64,000 bases of DNA, taken from an uncultured Nonlabens sp. (GTDB lineage Bacteria; Bacteroidota; Bacteroidia; Flavobacteriales; Flavobacteriaceae). Location of the stretch: positions 58,960-122,959 of the forward strand of contig NZ_CANLXZ010000008.1 of the NCBI RefSeq assembly GCF_947495285.1. Reading direction: 5' to 3'. Under the pieces are notes generated by a model, which was given only the letters and a program-made list of their open reading frames with translations, was not told the origin of the DNA and did not search any database. Each line of letters begins with the position of its first letter. Position 1 is the first letter of the stretch. The translations under genes were made by a program, and so were the position numbers. Below, piece by piece: positions 35,551 through 45,652 of the stretch.

Positions 35551-35584
35551 ACATAAATAGAACTCTTATCGTTTAATTTATAAT

Positions 35585-37021
35585 TTAGTTACCAGTAACT
35601 GATATATTATCGATGTGGTAACGTGTAGTAGTTCCTTGTGGGTCTGATGCGGTGTATTTGAATGCAATACGTACATCTGTTCCGTCTACACAGGATATGT
35701 TGATGGCAGGTACATTAGAAAAGCTGGATGCAAATCCATTTGCGGGACCAACTGGGATGGCAGCATCTAATTGTGTCCATGTAGTTGTGTTCACATCACC
35801 AGTAAAGTTGTTGCTTATGAATACTTCTAACAAGCCGCCTTGATCAAAGTTAGATTGTACAGCAAATTCTAAAGCTTCGTCTGTTGTAGTGTTTAAATCC
35901 ATTCCTGGAAGTACTAACCATGCAATCATTGGGTCATCTGACTGTCCGAATGCGTTTACACTTAAATAACTGTTGTTGCTGAAGCTTCCAAATTCATAAC
36001 GCTCAGAACCACCTGAAACATTTTCATTAACAAAGCCTTGCGCATCTAGATCGCTTTGATTAGTTACAGTAGTATCAAAGTCAACGTCAAAGATAACAGT
36101 AGATCCACCTGTACCTGGTGTGGTACATTCTAAGAAACTAGGGTCACATCTATTAGAATCAGTCAATACAATGTTATCTGGAGTGTTTACAGATAGTGTA
36201 TAGTTCTCACCAAAGAAATCTGTTGCAACTACTGCATTTATGAAACCACGACCATCAGGAATATTAAGCGATTTAAAATCTGCAAAGGTAGAAGTCTGGA
36301 ACAAACCAGTTGCATTAGAAGAACAGCTTACTAGAGTTCTATCACCGTCAAAAGTGTCAGAAACTTCTCCTGCAAAAGTTAAATCTAATTGTCTACGGTC
36401 GAATTGTACATCGTTAAATTTTACAGCAGTATAGATATTTGCTGCAGTTAGGTCTGTAAACTCTAGTTCATTGTAAACTATGGTAGCAACTTCAGCATCG
36501 CGAACAAGGACGTTTTCTTCTTGAAAACCACCTATCTGTTCTGCTCTACCTACTGTAGATCCTTTACCTATGGTCATCCCTAAAAGACTGCTGTTTTGTA
36601 TGTTGCCAAAGTTATCAAATTCAGGTTCTGTGTTTGTAGTAACAGAGAGGCCAGCAAGTTTAATAAACACTTTTCTACCTACATTATATTTAGTGAATAA
36701 AGGACTTGCGTCTATACTTATACGAGCGCCTCTAGTTGGGTTTTCAGGACTATCCTGTACTAGTAATTCTTCAAAGAAGTTGCCACCTTCATCACTAGAT
36801 ACTACATATCCTACTGTATAAGCGTCAGAGGCAGAATCAAAAGTTGTGATGTAATCATCCTGTACCATCCTGCTATAAAGAGCATTAAGAGTGATAATAC
36901 TTCCTTCTATTTGTACATCTTGTGGGGTAGTTTCTGGAATACTGAAGTCGTCATCCTCAACACAAGAAAATGTAATTACCGATAGCACAGCAATTGCAAA
37001 AAGTTTATTGAAATTTCTCAT
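35585..37021 (-). CDS. DUF5689 lipoprotein, choice-of-anchor type
   Basis: About 478 residues from the ATG at 37021 (MRNFNKLFAIAVLSVITFSC), giving a lipobox (ITFSC). An in-frame ATG 27 nt upstream is possible. Residues about 45-150 carry a DUF5689-type OB-like domain (YTVGYVVSSDEGGNFFEELL, VQDSPENPTRGARISID). The C-terminal about 150 residues resemble a carbohydrate-binding-like jelly roll (YEFGSFSNNSYLSVNAFG, YHIDNISVTG). It is encoded 33 nt after the TonB receptor gene and is likely the surface lipoprotein partner of that receptor, as with SusD-like partners, though it is not SusD. Confidence 0.88.
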   Translation of the reverse strand: MRNFNKLFAIAVLSVITFSCVEDDDFSIPETTPQDVQIEGSIITLNALYSRMVQDDYITTFDSASDAYTVGYVVSSDEGGNFFEELLVQDSPENPTRGARISIDASPLFTKYNVGRKVFIKLAGLSVTTNTEPEFDNFGNIQNSSLLGMTIGKGSTVGRAEQIGGFQEENVLVRDAEVATIVYNELEFTDLTAANIYTAVKFNDVQFDRRQLDLTFAGEVSDTFDGDRTLVSCSSNATGLFQTSTFADFKSLNIPDGRGFINAVVATDFFGENYTLSVNTPDNIVLTDSNRCDPSFLECTTPGTGGSTVIFDVDFDTTVTNQSDLDAQGFVNENVSGGSERYEFGSFSNNSYLSVNAFGQSDDPMIAWLVLPGMDLNTTTDEALEFAVQSNFDQGGLLEVFISNNFTGDVNTTTWTQLDAAIPVGPANGFASSFSNVPAINISCVDGTDVRIAFKYTASDPQGTTTRYHIDNISVTGN

Positions 37022-37054
37022 ATTCTTATTATTAAATAAATTCATCATTGCTTA

Positions 37055-39898
37055 TTAAAATCTTAAATATACGTTTAGGTAATAGGTTGTTCCGTTACCA
37101 AAGAAGTAACGTGGTGCAAATACTTCTTGAGGGTTGTTTTGATCTTCTTGTACTGATCTAAAGTTAGAATTACGAGATTGTTCAAAACCGCCAGTTTTGT
37201 ATTCCTGATTAAATACGTTGTTGATAGTAGCAAAGAAGCCTACATACTTACCATCAATTCTCCATGATTTACCACCTATTACATTCCATAACATGTAGTT
37301 ATCAAATTGTTCTTGTTTTAATAAATCATTTGCAACAGCGCTATCAAAATCATTAAATTCTTGTCCGTCGTAATCTAATCTAAAATTAGCAGATCTTCTT
37401 AAGTTACTAATGTCAGAATAACCGTTTGCAAAATAGTTAGCTGTTACACCTACGTTCCAATAGTCTGGATCTCTGTATTCAAAACCTACTTGTAAAGCAG
37501 TTTCTGGTCCACCAGCAACGTGGTAATCTTTTAAACTAGTTGTACCGTCACCAAATGTAAGTTGACCATCAAAATCGTCACTTGTAAGATATAGATTTGG
37601 GTTATTAGTGTAAACGTTTTGCCCTACCGCAGCTGCACCTTTAAGTTTAATAGTTGGTGTTACTTGTACTTCTAGACCTAATTCCATACCAGCATTACGT
37701 CTCTCTACGTTAGTTAATACTTCTTGTACAAATGCACTGCCATCATCAAGTGGAAGTCCTGTAATATCTTCTGTAAAATAGAAACCTAAGTCAGTTCCAT
37801 TAGTAAACTGTGTGTAATAACCAGTTAGTCTCGCTTTTACCACAGGAGTAGTGTATACATAACTAATATCACCACTGTAAGATCTTTGAGATTCTAACCC
37901 TACTACAGTTTCATTATTTTGTCTTGCATTACTGAAAGAGTTTCTGATAGTCGGCGCCTGGGTTATATATGCTGCATTTGCAGTAATAAATTTCTGTCCA
38001 GAAATTTTATAAGTTACACCACCTTTAAAGCCATAATCTGTAAAGTCTAATTCTTCACTTTCACCAAAAGAAAGATTTCCTAGGTAGTTACCATTTTCAA
38101 ATTTCCCATCTCTTTGGTACGTAGTTCTAGAAACATTACCAGCTACAAAGAAGTCTACGTTTTTAGTCTTGAATTGTGTTTGAGCAAATGCGGCAACAAC
38201 TTCTGCGTTGATATCGTAGTTGTATTTATAGCGATCACCTTCTCGTACTATTCTATTAGGAGTACGTACATTAGATTGTGCAGCTTGATCTAAATTAATA
38301 TCATTTGTTTCTTCTGCAAAGAAGTCTACATCTAAGAAACCTGTACCTCCTAAAAGGTCATTAATTTGAGCATAGTTTTGACTGTTTAATCCTCTATATC
38401 TAACACCACCGTTAAAAAGGATGTTGTCAGTAATATCTGCTGTTAAAATAGTATTTACAGATAATTGTTTATCATCGATACGGTCTTCTTGAATAGCATA
38501 AATTGAATTACCACCGTTTTCTCTTACGATACGGTTACCTTCATAAAGCGCATCCCAGTTTAACTGTCCGTCATTTATAAAAGCTTGTTGTGCTTCATAT
38601 GCATATTGAAAATCGATAGCGTCTTGTCCATTTCTTAAGAAAAAACTAGGTAAGTTTTGATAATAATCAGGATTTGGGTTTCTAGCTCCACCTATGTAAG
38701 AGCTTTGACCATCAGTTTCTACGAGTCTAGTACCACCGTTATCAATACGAGTGTTTCCTATTTTACCTAGTTGATACCCTAGGTTAGTGTTTAATTTCAC
38801 TTTATCATTGATCGTCCAGTAGTGATTCAGCATAAAAATAGGTTCTTCTATCTTTCTTATTCTACTGTTGCGTTGTACATTGTTTTGTAAGCCCCAGAAT
38901 GGGTTGTACTTGATTCCTTTTAAATCTCTTATTTCTTGAGTGACAGCAGTACGGCGTCCGCTTCTATTAGGTGTATATAATCCCGTAAAGTTGATAGAGT
39001 GTGCATCATTGATCTTTTTTTCTACAGAGAGACCTAAAGAGTTTGCGTCATATAAAGTACCGTCCGTAAAACCTTCTTCACCAGCTCTTCTTGAAGCGGT
39101 AATAGCATATGACCAGCCGTTATTAAGAAGACCAGAACGATGAGAGACCATAAAACGACCTCTATAACTTCTGTTAGAACTCGCATAAGATATCTGACTA
39201 CCAGCTCTTTGTTGAGAAGCTCTCATATCTATATTCTGTACACCTGCATACCCTCCAAAACTTTGGTCTGCAGCAGTTAATCCCATTGTAAACGTTTGAT
39301 TACGTTGTAAATCATTAACTCCACCCCAGTTACTCCATTGTGGTCTACCAGAAAATTGTTTATTCATCTCGATACCGTTTATAAGTACCTTACCATCTTC
39401 ACTATTTAAACCTCTAGGTCTAAAGAATGTAGCGCTGAAATCAAAAGCAGCTGCTCTTAAAAATTGATCTCTTGAAGCTTGAAGCAATCCAGAAACATTG
39501 TTTGCTGCATTCTCATCATCTGCAAGATCATTTTCTGTTAAAGAAATAATACCTTGAGATTGGGTAATGTCAGAGTTGTCTCTTTCTAAATAAAGTGGGT
39601 CTATATCCACTACACTGGCCAGGTCTATCACTATTGGGATAGTCTTAGGGTAGTAATTATTTATACTTACAACTATTTTTTGATCTCCTACAGGAATAGC
39701 CCCTTTTACCGTAAAATATCCATTTGCATCAGTTGCAGCTTTGAAATTTGTTCCTTGTACAGAAATAATCACACCAGGAATAGGTTCTTCAGTAGTGTCA
39801 CTTATCACACGACCTTTTAACAGCTCTTGTGCTATACCTAGGCTAGATACGAGCATAAAAACACCCAGGAAAAACTTCTTAAAATGTTGATTTGTCAT
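37055..39898 (-). CDS. TonB-dependent receptor with carboxypeptidase-like domain
   Basis: 947 residues. Signal peptide about 1-23 (VSSLGIAQ), carboxypeptidase-like regulatory domain about 25-105 (LKGRVISDTTEEPIPGVIIS), plug about 115-235 (NVSGLLQASRDQFLRAAAFD, MDLNGIEMN-like segment KVLINGIEMNKQF), then a 22-strand-type barrel ending in YLRF. It is the first gene of an operon with the DUF5689 lipoprotein and is divergent from a secreted endonuclease/phosphatase-family gene. Uptake of a phosphate- or nucleotide-containing product is a plausible inference from this neighbourhood; nothing in the barrel itself shows the substrate. Confidence 0.94.
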   Translation of the reverse strand: MTNQHFKKFFLGVFMLVSSLGIAQELLKGRVISDTTEEPIPGVIISVQGTNFKAATDANGYFTVKGAIPVGDQKIVVSINNYYPKTIPIVIDLASVVDIDPLYLERDNSDITQSQGIISLTENDLADDENAANNVSGLLQASRDQFLRAAAFDFSATFFRPRGLNSEDGKVLINGIEMNKQFSGRPQWSNWGGVNDLQRNQTFTMGLTAADQSFGGYAGVQNIDMRASQQRAGSQISYASSNRSYRGRFMVSHRSGLLNNGWSYAITASRRAGEEGFTDGTLYDANSLGLSVEKKINDAHSINFTGLYTPNRSGRRTAVTQEIRDLKGIKYNPFWGLQNNVQRNSRIRKIEEPIFMLNHYWTINDKVKLNTNLGYQLGKIGNTRIDNGGTRLVETDGQSSYIGGARNPNPDYYQNLPSFFLRNGQDAIDFQYAYEAQQAFINDGQLNWDALYEGNRIVRENGGNSIYAIQEDRIDDKQLSVNTILTADITDNILFNGGVRYRGLNSQNYAQINDLLGGTGFLDVDFFAEETNDINLDQAAQSNVRTPNRIVREGDRYKYNYDINAEVVAAFAQTQFKTKNVDFFVAGNVSRTTYQRDGKFENGNYLGNLSFGESEELDFTDYGFKGGVTYKISGQKFITANAAYITQAPTIRNSFSNARQNNETVVGLESQRSYSGDISYVYTTPVVKARLTGYYTQFTNGTDLGFYFTEDITGLPLDDGSAFVQEVLTNVERRNAGMELGLEVQVTPTIKLKGAAAVGQNVYTNNPNLYLTSDDFDGQLTFGDGTTSLKDYHVAGGPETALQVGFEYRDPDYWNVGVTANYFANGYSDISNLRRSANFRLDYDGQEFNDFDSAVANDLLKQEQFDNYMLWNVIGGKSWRIDGKYVGFFATINNVFNQEYKTGGFEQSRNSNFRSVQEDQNNPQEVFAPRYFFGNGTTYYLNVYLRF

Positions 39899-39932
39899 TT
39901 ATTAATATTAATTATACGTTATGAAATGCGGG

Positions 39933-39940
39933 CAAAATTA
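39933..39940 (-). promoter_or_regulatory. Probable -7 box of the TonB receptor operon
   Basis: Minus strand TAATTTTG fits TAnnTTTG, 34 nt before the receptor ATG at 39898. No -33 box stands out. Confidence 0.5.
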
Positions 39941-39960
39941 CAATTTTATAATCAGTTGCG

Positions 39961-39968
39961 TACCTTTG
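39961..39968 (+). promoter_or_regulatory. Probable -7 box of the endonuclease-family gene
   Basis: TACCTTTG fits TAnnTTTG, 65 nt before the ATG at 40034. It lies next to the divergent receptor promoter. Confidence 0.4.
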
Positions 39969-40033
39969 GCTCATAGTTTGTAATGAAGTTTACAATAACA
40001 TAACTTAACATATCTTAACATATCTTTAATAAA

Positions 40034-41098
40034 ATGTTTAAAAAACTAATATTGAGTGCTTTGTGTGTTTTTGCTTTTGCAGAAGCTGTAACAGCACAAA
40101 ACACTGTAAAAGCAAAAAAATATAAAGTGAGAACGGTTGCGTTCTATAACTTAGAGAATTTATTTGACACAGAAGATGACATAACGATTAATGATGAGGC
40201 TAGTCCGATCATGGAAATGGCCGAAGGTGTAAGAGCAGAGGTCTACAAGAAAAAGCTTACTTCTATGGCGCGTGTAATTCGTAAGATAGGTGCTGAAAAA
40301 TCACAATCTGCTCCATCTATATTAGGTGTTTGTGAGGTAGAAAATAGAAAAGTTTTAGAAGACTTAGTAAATCATCCATTGCTTATAGAATTTGATTATG
40401 GAATTGAGCATTACGACTCTCCAGACCGTCGTGGTATTGATACAGGATTGCTTTATAAAAAGAGTGATTTTAGAGTGTTAAATAGTCAGAGCAATGAGCT
40501 AGTTATTTATGATAAAAATTCTGGAAAACGCAGGTATACACGTGACCAGTTAGTCGTTACAGGAGAGTTAGATGGTGATAAAATGAGTATTATCGTTAAT
40601 CACTGGCCATCACGTAGTGGAGGAGAGCAAAAAAGTCGTGCGTCTCGTGTGGCAGCAGCAGCTTTAAATCAAAAAGCAATAGACTCTTTACATAGTATAG
40701 ACGCGATGTCTAAGGTTTTTGTAATGGGAGATTTAAACGACGATCCTACTAATAAGAGCGTGTTAGTTACTCTTAATGCACAAAAAGATAGAGAAGACGT
40801 AAAACCACAAATGATATATAATCCATATATACAGATGTTAAAAGATGGTTTTAACACCCTAGCATATCGTGATTCTGGAAATATTTTTGACCAGATTATG
40901 TTTACTTATCCATTGCTTAATGAAGCAAATCAAAGTGGTTACCGTTATTACCAGGCTAATATCTATAACCCAATTTTTATGACTAATAAAACAGGTAGGT
41001 ATAAAGGATACCCTATGCGTAGTTTTTCTGACGGTGCATTTACAGGCGGCTTCAGTGATCACTTTCCGGTATTTGTTTATATAGTAAAAGAAATCTAG
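40034..41098 (+). CDS. Secreted endonuclease/exonuclease/phosphatase family protein
   Basis: 354 residues with a signal peptide (LSALCVFAFAEAVTAQ). The fold motifs of the EEP (DNase I-like) superfamily are visible: VAFYNLENLFDTEDD near residue 32, ILGVCEVENRKVLEDL (catalytic Glu), IVNHWPSRSGG (His), VMGDLNDDPTNKSV (Asp-x-Asn) and FSDHFPVFVYI (His). All key residues appear intact. A periplasmic or extracellular nuclease or phosphodiesterase role is likely. It is divergent from the TonB receptor/DUF5689 pair, a frequent combination in this phylum and suggestive of scavenging from nucleic acids or phosphodiesters. Confidence 0.92.
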   Translation: MFKKLILSALCVFAFAEAVTAQNTVKAKKYKVRTVAFYNLENLFDTEDDITINDEASPIMEMAEGVRAEVYKKKLTSMARVIRKIGAEKSQSAPSILGVCEVENRKVLEDLVNHPLLIEFDYGIEHYDSPDRRGIDTGLLYKKSDFRVLNSQSNELVIYDKNSGKRRYTRDQLVVTGELDGDKMSIIVNHWPSRSGGEQKSRASRVAAAALNQKAIDSLHSIDAMSKVFVMGDLNDDPTNKSVLVTLNAQKDREDVKPQMIYNPYIQMLKDGFNTLAYRDSGNIFDQIMFTYPLLNEANQSGYRYYQANIYNPIFMTNKTGRYKGYPMRSFSDGAFTGGFSDHFPVFVYIVKEI

Positions 41099-41157
41099 GA
41101 CAGCGGTAAAGCGTCATAAAAATAGTAATATATCGATACTCCGGTATTATGATATTT

Positions 41158-41189
41158 AAAAAAAGCGCCTCAATAGAGGTGCTTTTTTT
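41158..41189. terminator. Bidirectional terminator after the endonuclease-family gene
   Basis: 14-nt arms from AAAAAAAGCGCCTC to GAGGTGCTTTTTTT (one G-T pair) and an AATA loop, between convergent genes. Confidence 0.85.
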
Positions 41190-41191
41190 GC

Positions 41192-41554
41192 TTAAAAATG
41201 ATAAAAAGCATCTTCTATATGCTCCAGTTTTGTGCCGGCTTTATTTTTAATAATGGCGACTATATCAAAACGTACCTCTACATCCTCATCTACAAGGTTT
41301 TCCACAAAATGATTTGCCGTAGCGACCAGTCTTTGAATTTGTCCAGGTTTTAAAAAATCTTGTGGATCGCCAAAGTCAGGAGTAGACCTCGTCTTAACCT
41401 CTACCACAACTATTACATCTTTTTTGCGAGCTATAATATCGATCTCACCCTTTAAATAGGTGTAGTTTCTTACCAGAATATCATATCCGTTTTTAATTAA
41501 ATGTGTGGCAGCAAGTTCTTCACCTTCATTACCTAATTCATTATGCTCTGCCAT
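41192..41554 (-). CDS. YraN family (UPF0102) endonuclease-like protein
   Basis: 120 residues. The pattern GNEGEELAATHLIKNGYDIL, then NYTYLKGEIDIIARK and VVVEVKTRS, gives the PD-(D/E)xK-like core E...D...E-x-K of the YraN/UPF0102 family. The family is presumed nuclease-like, of unestablished role. It lies 2 nt after the LD-carboxypeptidase gene and is convergent with the endonuclease-family gene. Confidence 0.92.
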   Translation of the reverse strand: MAEHNELGNEGEELAATHLIKNGYDILVRNYTYLKGEIDIIARKKDVIVVVEVKTRSTPDFGDPQDFLKPGQIQRLVATANHFVENLVDEDVEVRFDIVAIIKNKAGTKLEHIEDAFYHF

Positions 41555-41556
41555 GA

Positions 41557-42459
41557 TTATTGATTAAAGTTAATAGACTCTGGTGTTATACTTATAGTTA
41601 TTTCTCTGCCTAAAATTAAAGAGCGATTATCTTTAATATGTCCCGCAGGAAAATTAAAAATAACTGGAAATTCATAACTCTCTGTAAGGGATAGAATAAT
41701 CTCTTGGGCATTTTTGCCAAAAGGGATTTCATGATCATTCATATCTGTCATGCCGCCTACTAGTAATGCTTTTATGTTTTTAAGTTTGCCCGCTCTTTTT
41801 AAGGAGTACATCATACGTTCTATATGGTAAAGGTATTCATCTATATCCTCGATAAATAAAATATGACCGTCCGTTTTTGGAAAGGTGTCACTGCCTAACA
41901 TACTGTATAAAATGGAAAGATTTCCACCGGTGACAGGGGCTTTTATCACCTGACTAGATAAGTGAAATGAATTTTTGATGGTTATAGTTTGGCTTTGGCC
42001 GAAGAGAGCTTTCCTTAAGCTTTCTATACTAGAAACTGGTTTTTTAGATAGTTCTAGCGGCATGAAACTATGTAAACTAGCATAACCTTGAGACTGTAAT
42101 TTACCATGAAGCAATGTTACGTCAGAGTAGCCTATGATGATGGTAGATTTTACTTTAGTAAAGTCAGAGAAGTCAATCGCATCTATTAACTGTACCGTTC
42201 CATAACCACCACGTGCTATCCATACGGCATCTACATCGGTATTGTTTATGCTTTTTTGTAAATCGGTTAGGCGCTCTTCTTTTGTACCGCCTAATTGGTG
42301 TTCTGTTTTTCCTATCGTATTTCCATAACTTACCCTAAGTCCCCATGATTCTAATAGGTCTTTTGCAGGTGTTAGTTGGCTTTTTTCGGCACTTCTAGCG
42401 GTGCATAAAATCCTTATGTGGTCGCCTTCTTTAAGTTGGGGAATAGAGTGGTAGTTCAA
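41557..42459 (-). CDS. LD-carboxypeptidase (peptidase S66)
   Basis: 300 residues of the S66 family (LdcA/MccF). The nucleophile-elbow equivalent is in TIIGYSDVTLLHGKL (Ser near residue 106). The ARGGYGTVQLID segment, FIEDIDEYLYHIERMMYSL (Glu) and the C-terminal PAGHIKDNRSLILG (His) provide the rest of the Ser-Glu-His triad. LdcA trims the terminal D-Ala from murein tetrapeptides in the cytoplasm; MccF-type members instead cleave peptide-nucleotide antibiotics. Flavobacterial context favours murein recycling, but the sequence does not exclude the other. Confidence 0.92.
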   Translation of the reverse strand: MNYHSIPQLKEGDHIRILCTARSAEKSQLTPAKDLLESWGLRVSYGNTIGKTEHQLGGTKEERLTDLQKSINNTDVDAVWIARGGYGTVQLIDAIDFSDFTKVKSTIIIGYSDVTLLHGKLQSQGYASLHSFMPLELSKKPVSSIESLRKALFGQSQTITIKNSFHLSSQVIKAPVTGGNLSILYSMLGSDTFPKTDGHILFIEDIDEYLYHIERMMYSLKRAGKLKNIKALLVGGMTDMNDHEIPFGKNAQEIILSLTESYEFPVIFNFPAGHIKDNRSLILGREITISITPESINFNQ

Positions 42460-42525
42460 TTTTTCAAGAGATTTGGTTTAAAAATACGGCAATCGATTAA
42501 ATATGTTTGCGGTTTGTTGGAATTC

Positions 42526-42541
42526 CGCTTTCGCGAAAGCG
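42526..42541. repeat. Dispersed palindrome, copy 11 (perfect)
   Basis: In the divergent region between the LD-carboxypeptidase and metG starts. Confidence 0.95.
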
Positions 42542-42572
42542 AGATAAACTCCCATTTATAGAATACTAAAAG

Positions 42573-42586
42573 CCTCTTTAAAGAGG
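42573..42586. promoter_or_regulatory. Palindrome in the metG promoter region
   Basis: CCTCTTTAAAGAGG is a perfect 14-bp palindrome occupying the expected -33 position of the metG promoter (-7 box at 42598). It may be an operator. Confidence 0.35.
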
Positions 42587-42597
42587 TATCAATGTCG

Positions 42598-42605
42598 TAA
42601 ATTTG
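42598..42605 (+). promoter_or_regulatory. Probable -7 box of metG
   Basis: TAAATTTG fits TAnnTTTG, 19 nt before the ATG at 42625. Confidence 0.5.
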
Positions 42606-42624
42606 CAGCTTTCAAAAGAATTTC

Positions 42625-44697
42625 ATGAGCGATCAAAAACGTTTTACGATTACGGCAGCATTGCCTTATACTAATGGACCAGTACACATAGGTCACCTAG
42701 CTGGTGTATATGTCCCGGCAGATATTTATGCACGTTACCAACGTATGAAGGGTAGCGACGTCGCATTTATTTGTGGTAGTGATGAGCATGGTGTGCCTAT
42801 TACCATCAAGGCAAAGAAAGAAGGGATTACACCTCAAGAATTGGTAAATCGTTATCACAAGATCATAGGAGATTCTTTTAAGGAATTCGGTATTTCTTTT
42901 GATAATTATAGCCGTACCAGTGCGCCAGTTCATCATGAAACGGCTAGCGCATTTTTTACCAAATTATATAATGATGGTAAATTTATTGAACAAGTAACAG
43001 AACAGTTATACGATCCAGAAGCAGACCAGTTTTTGGCAGATCGTTTTGTAGTAGGTACCTGTCCTAAATGTGGTAATACAGAATCTTATGGAGATCAATG
43101 TGAGAAATGTGGTACTTCTCATAACGGTACAGATTTAATAGATCCTAAAAGTGCCATAACAGGAAATACACCAGAATTAAAAGAGACTAAACACTGGTTT
43201 TTACCACTAGATGAGTACAGCGACTGGTTAAATGAGTGGATCGTAGAGGGACATTCTAAGGACTGGAAAGCAAACGTACTAGGTCAGGTTAAAAGCTGGA
43301 TTACAGACGGGCTGCACCCACGTGCAGTGACTCGTGATCTGGATTGGGGTATCCCAGTTCCAGTAAATGGAGCAGATGGAAAGGTGCTTTATGTATGGTT
43401 CGACGCACCGATAGGATATATCTCTGCAACTAAAGATTGGGCGGCTAGAGAAGGTAAAAATTGGGAAGATTATTGGAAAAATGAGGATACTTCTCTACTT
43501 CATTTTATAGGTAAGGATAACATTGTTTTTCACTGTATTATTTTTCCTGCGATGTTAAAAGCTCATGGTGATTTTATATTGCCAGAAAATGTACCTGCAA
43601 ACGAATTTCTAAATCTAGAAGACGATAAAATATCTACTTCTAGAAACTGGGCAGTATGGTTGCATGAATACCTAGCAGATTTCCCTGGGCAACAAGATGT
43701 ATTGCGTTATGTGTTAACGGCCAATGCTCCTGAAACAAAGGATAATAATTTTACTTGGAAAGATTTTCAAGCGAGAAATAATAATGAACTGGTAGCTAAC
43801 TTAGGAAACTTTGTAAACCGTGTTATTGTACTTACTAATAAGTATTACGACGGTATAGTCCCAGAAACGTCAAATCTTACAGAGCGTGATCAAAAAGTTC
43901 TAGATCAGATTAAGACATTCCCTAAATCTATAGGTGATAGTCTAGATCGTTACCGTTTTAGAGAGGCGTTACAGGAATTGATGAACTTATCCAGTATAGG
44001 TAATAAGTACATTGCCGAAGAAGGTCTTGAGCCATGGAAACTAGCAAAGACAGATCCAGAACAGGTAAAGAACATCATGTATGTATGTATACAAATAACG
44101 ACGGCGCTTGCTGTATTAAGCGAGCCGTTTTTACCACATACATCTGAGAAATTAAAAAATATTCTTGATTATAAAAGCGCATGCGATGCGCAGCCTGCGG
44201 CTCTTAATTCATGGAATGAATTAATTACGCTACCATCAGGACATGAAATCAACAAATCAGAATTGCTTTTTTCTAAAATAGAAGACGAGCAGATACAAGC
44301 ACAACTAGATAAATTAGAAGCTACAAAAACTGCAAATGCTGCAGAAAAATTAACTCTCATGCCACAAAAAGACGAAACTAATTACGACGATTTCATGAAA
44401 ATGGACCTGCGAGTAGGAGAGATTCTTACTGCAGAAAAAATGCCTAAAGCAGACAAGCTTATGGTCATGACAGTAGATACGGGAATAGATAAAAGAACCA
44501 TCGTTTCTGGAATCGCACAACACTATACTGCCGAAGAATTAGTAGGTCGCAAAGTAACGGTTTTAGTAAACCTTGCACCTAGAAAACTAAGAGGTGTAGA
44601 ATCTCAAGGAATGATTTTACTAGCCGAAGATCCTGATGGAAAACTAGTTTTTGTAAATCCAGATGATGCTAGTGTGAATGGTGCGGTTATAGCGTAG
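42625..44697 (+). CDS. metG: Methionyl-tRNA synthetase
   Basis: 690 residues, class I synthetase. The HIGH motif is [10 protein letters not shown] (residues about 18-25). Paired zinc Cys motifs CPKCG and CEKCG lie near residues 145-160. The KMSKS-equivalent is [12 protein letters not shown] near 334. The C-terminal about 105 residues are an EMAP-like tRNA-binding domain ([32 protein letters not shown]), so it is the long, dimerising MetRS form. It is followed by a strong bidirectional terminator. Confidence 0.98.
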   Translation: MSDQKRFTITAALPYTNGPVHIGHLAGVYVPADIYARYQRMKGSDVAFICGSDEHGVPITIKAKKEGITPQELVNRYHKIIGDSFKEFGISFDNYSRTSAPVHHETASAFFTKLYNDGKFIEQVTEQLYDPEADQFLADRFVVGTCPKCGNTESYGDQCEKCGTSHNGTDLIDPKSAITGNTPELKETKHWFLPLDEYSDWLNEWIVEGHSKDWKANVLGQVKSWITDGLHPRAVTRDLDWGIPVPVNGADGKVLYVWFDAPIGYISATKDWAAREGKNWEDYWKNEDTSLLHFIGKDNIVFHCIIFPAMLKAHGDFILPENVPANEFLNLEDDKISTSRNWAVWLHEYLADFPGQQDVLRYVLTANAPETKDNNFTWKDFQARNNNELVANLGNFVNRVIVLTNKYYDGIVPETSNLTERDQKVLDQIKTFPKSIGDSLDRYRFREALQELMNLSSIGNKYIAEEGLEPWKLAKTDPEQVKNIMYVCIQITTALAVLSEPFLPHTSEKLKNILDYKSACDAQPAALNSWNELITLPSGHEINKSELLFSKIEDEQIQAQLDKLEATKTANAAEKLTLMPQKDETNYDDFMKMDLRVGEILTAEKMPKADKLMVMTVDTGIDKRTIVSGIAQHYTAEELVGRKVTVLVNLAPRKLRGVESQGMILLAEDPDGKLVFVNPDDASVNGAVIA

Positions 44698-44717
44698 AAA
44701 TTAAAATACATTATATC

Positions 44718-44749
44718 AAAAAGGGGCAGAATTAATTCTGCCCCTTTTT
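44718..44749. terminator. Bidirectional terminator after metG
   Basis: Near-continuous palindrome with 16-nt arms (AAAAAGGGGCAGAATT and its reverse complement) between convergent genes. Confidence 0.92.
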
Positions 44750-44771
44750 TAATATCTAAGATTTGAAATGG

Positions 44772-45467
44772 TTACTCAGGATATTTTACTTGCCAAATAG
44801 TTCCATCAACTTCGTCAAATCGAATTATTCCAAAGTCTTGATCATAGTAAAGGATATTAACATTTTGATCCAACAAGCCAAATTCTCTACTTGAAACAAC
44901 ATCTGTTGAGTTAGATTCTATTTTTATTACTTTGTTAAAGGTATGGTTAAGAATGTTCATTGTACCAATAGAATTGATTTCGTCATTGTTGGTTATAAAA
45001 ATGTTTGCAGGGTCTTGTTCTTCTGGATTAGCATAGCCAGCATTTCTAACATTCCAAAGTGGAAAATTGAAAGCATTTCTAAATCTATTTCCTTGGGAAG
45101 TTAGAAAATATTGAACTTTAGTTCTATAACTGTATTTGGCAGTGTCATTTTCGATAATTTGTAGCCTTATAATTTGACTGTCATAAGTGTGTTTTAAAGA
45201 AGTTCCAAAAAATCCTGATTCATAAGAACCTCTAGGACAATTTCTCACCTCGTAAACCTCAAAATTTAATACTTCATTATCGTTACTACGATATTTAATA
45301 ATCTGTCCTTCAAAATATTCAAATGAGATTCTTTTTTGCTCTTGCTCTGTTGTAAATTGATAAGTGGGATCAGTGAATTGACATTTTTCTACAACTTCAT
45401 CTTCTTCACAGCTGCTAAGAATTATGAGCGCGCAAATAATTGAGAACGGTTTTATTAAATAATTCAT
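44772..45467 (-). CDS. Hypothetical lipoprotein
   Basis: 231 residues; not recognised. The N-terminus MNYLIKPFSIICALIILSSC is a lipoprotein signal with lipobox LSSC (Cys20), followed by an acidic linker EEDEVVEK, as usual for surface-directed Bacteroidota lipoproteins. The rest is beta-rich with no conserved motif I can identify. It is a stand-alone gene, convergent with metG. Confidence 0.75.
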   Translation of the reverse strand: MNYLIKPFSIICALIILSSCEEDEVVEKCQFTDPTYQFTTEQEQKRISFEYFEGQIIKYRSNDNEVLNFEVYEVRNCPRGSYESGFFGTSLKHTYDSQIIRLQIIENDTAKYSYRTKVQYFLTSQGNRFRNAFNFPLWNVRNAGYANPEEQDPANIFITNNDEINSIGTMNILNHTFNKVIKIESNSTDVVSSREFGLLDQNVNILYYDQDFGIIRFDEVDGTIWQVKYPE

Positions 45468-45652
45468 TTTAAATCAGGTGTTTAAAAATTGGATTTCTAA
45501 TCAAATATAACGATTTGACATTTGATTAATTATTTTTAACGGCTATTACATCACAAATCTACTTTTCGTAAGAGTACTTATCATTATTAATAGGAATAAT
45601 TTCTACATATCATTAATCTTCATATATTTAGCCTAACCAAACCTACTGTCCA

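Larger units (their letters stand above)
34985..35584. other. 600-nt intergenic region, AT-rich, with degenerate repeats
   Basis: No gene is apparent. It holds the two terminators listed separately. The words ATCAACTTGATGTTGTTTTA (35293) and ATCAACTTAGTGTTGTTTTA (35411) are 18/20 identical, with a related GTTGTTTTAA near 35175, suggesting a decayed repeat about 120-130 nt apart. Confidence 0.4.
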
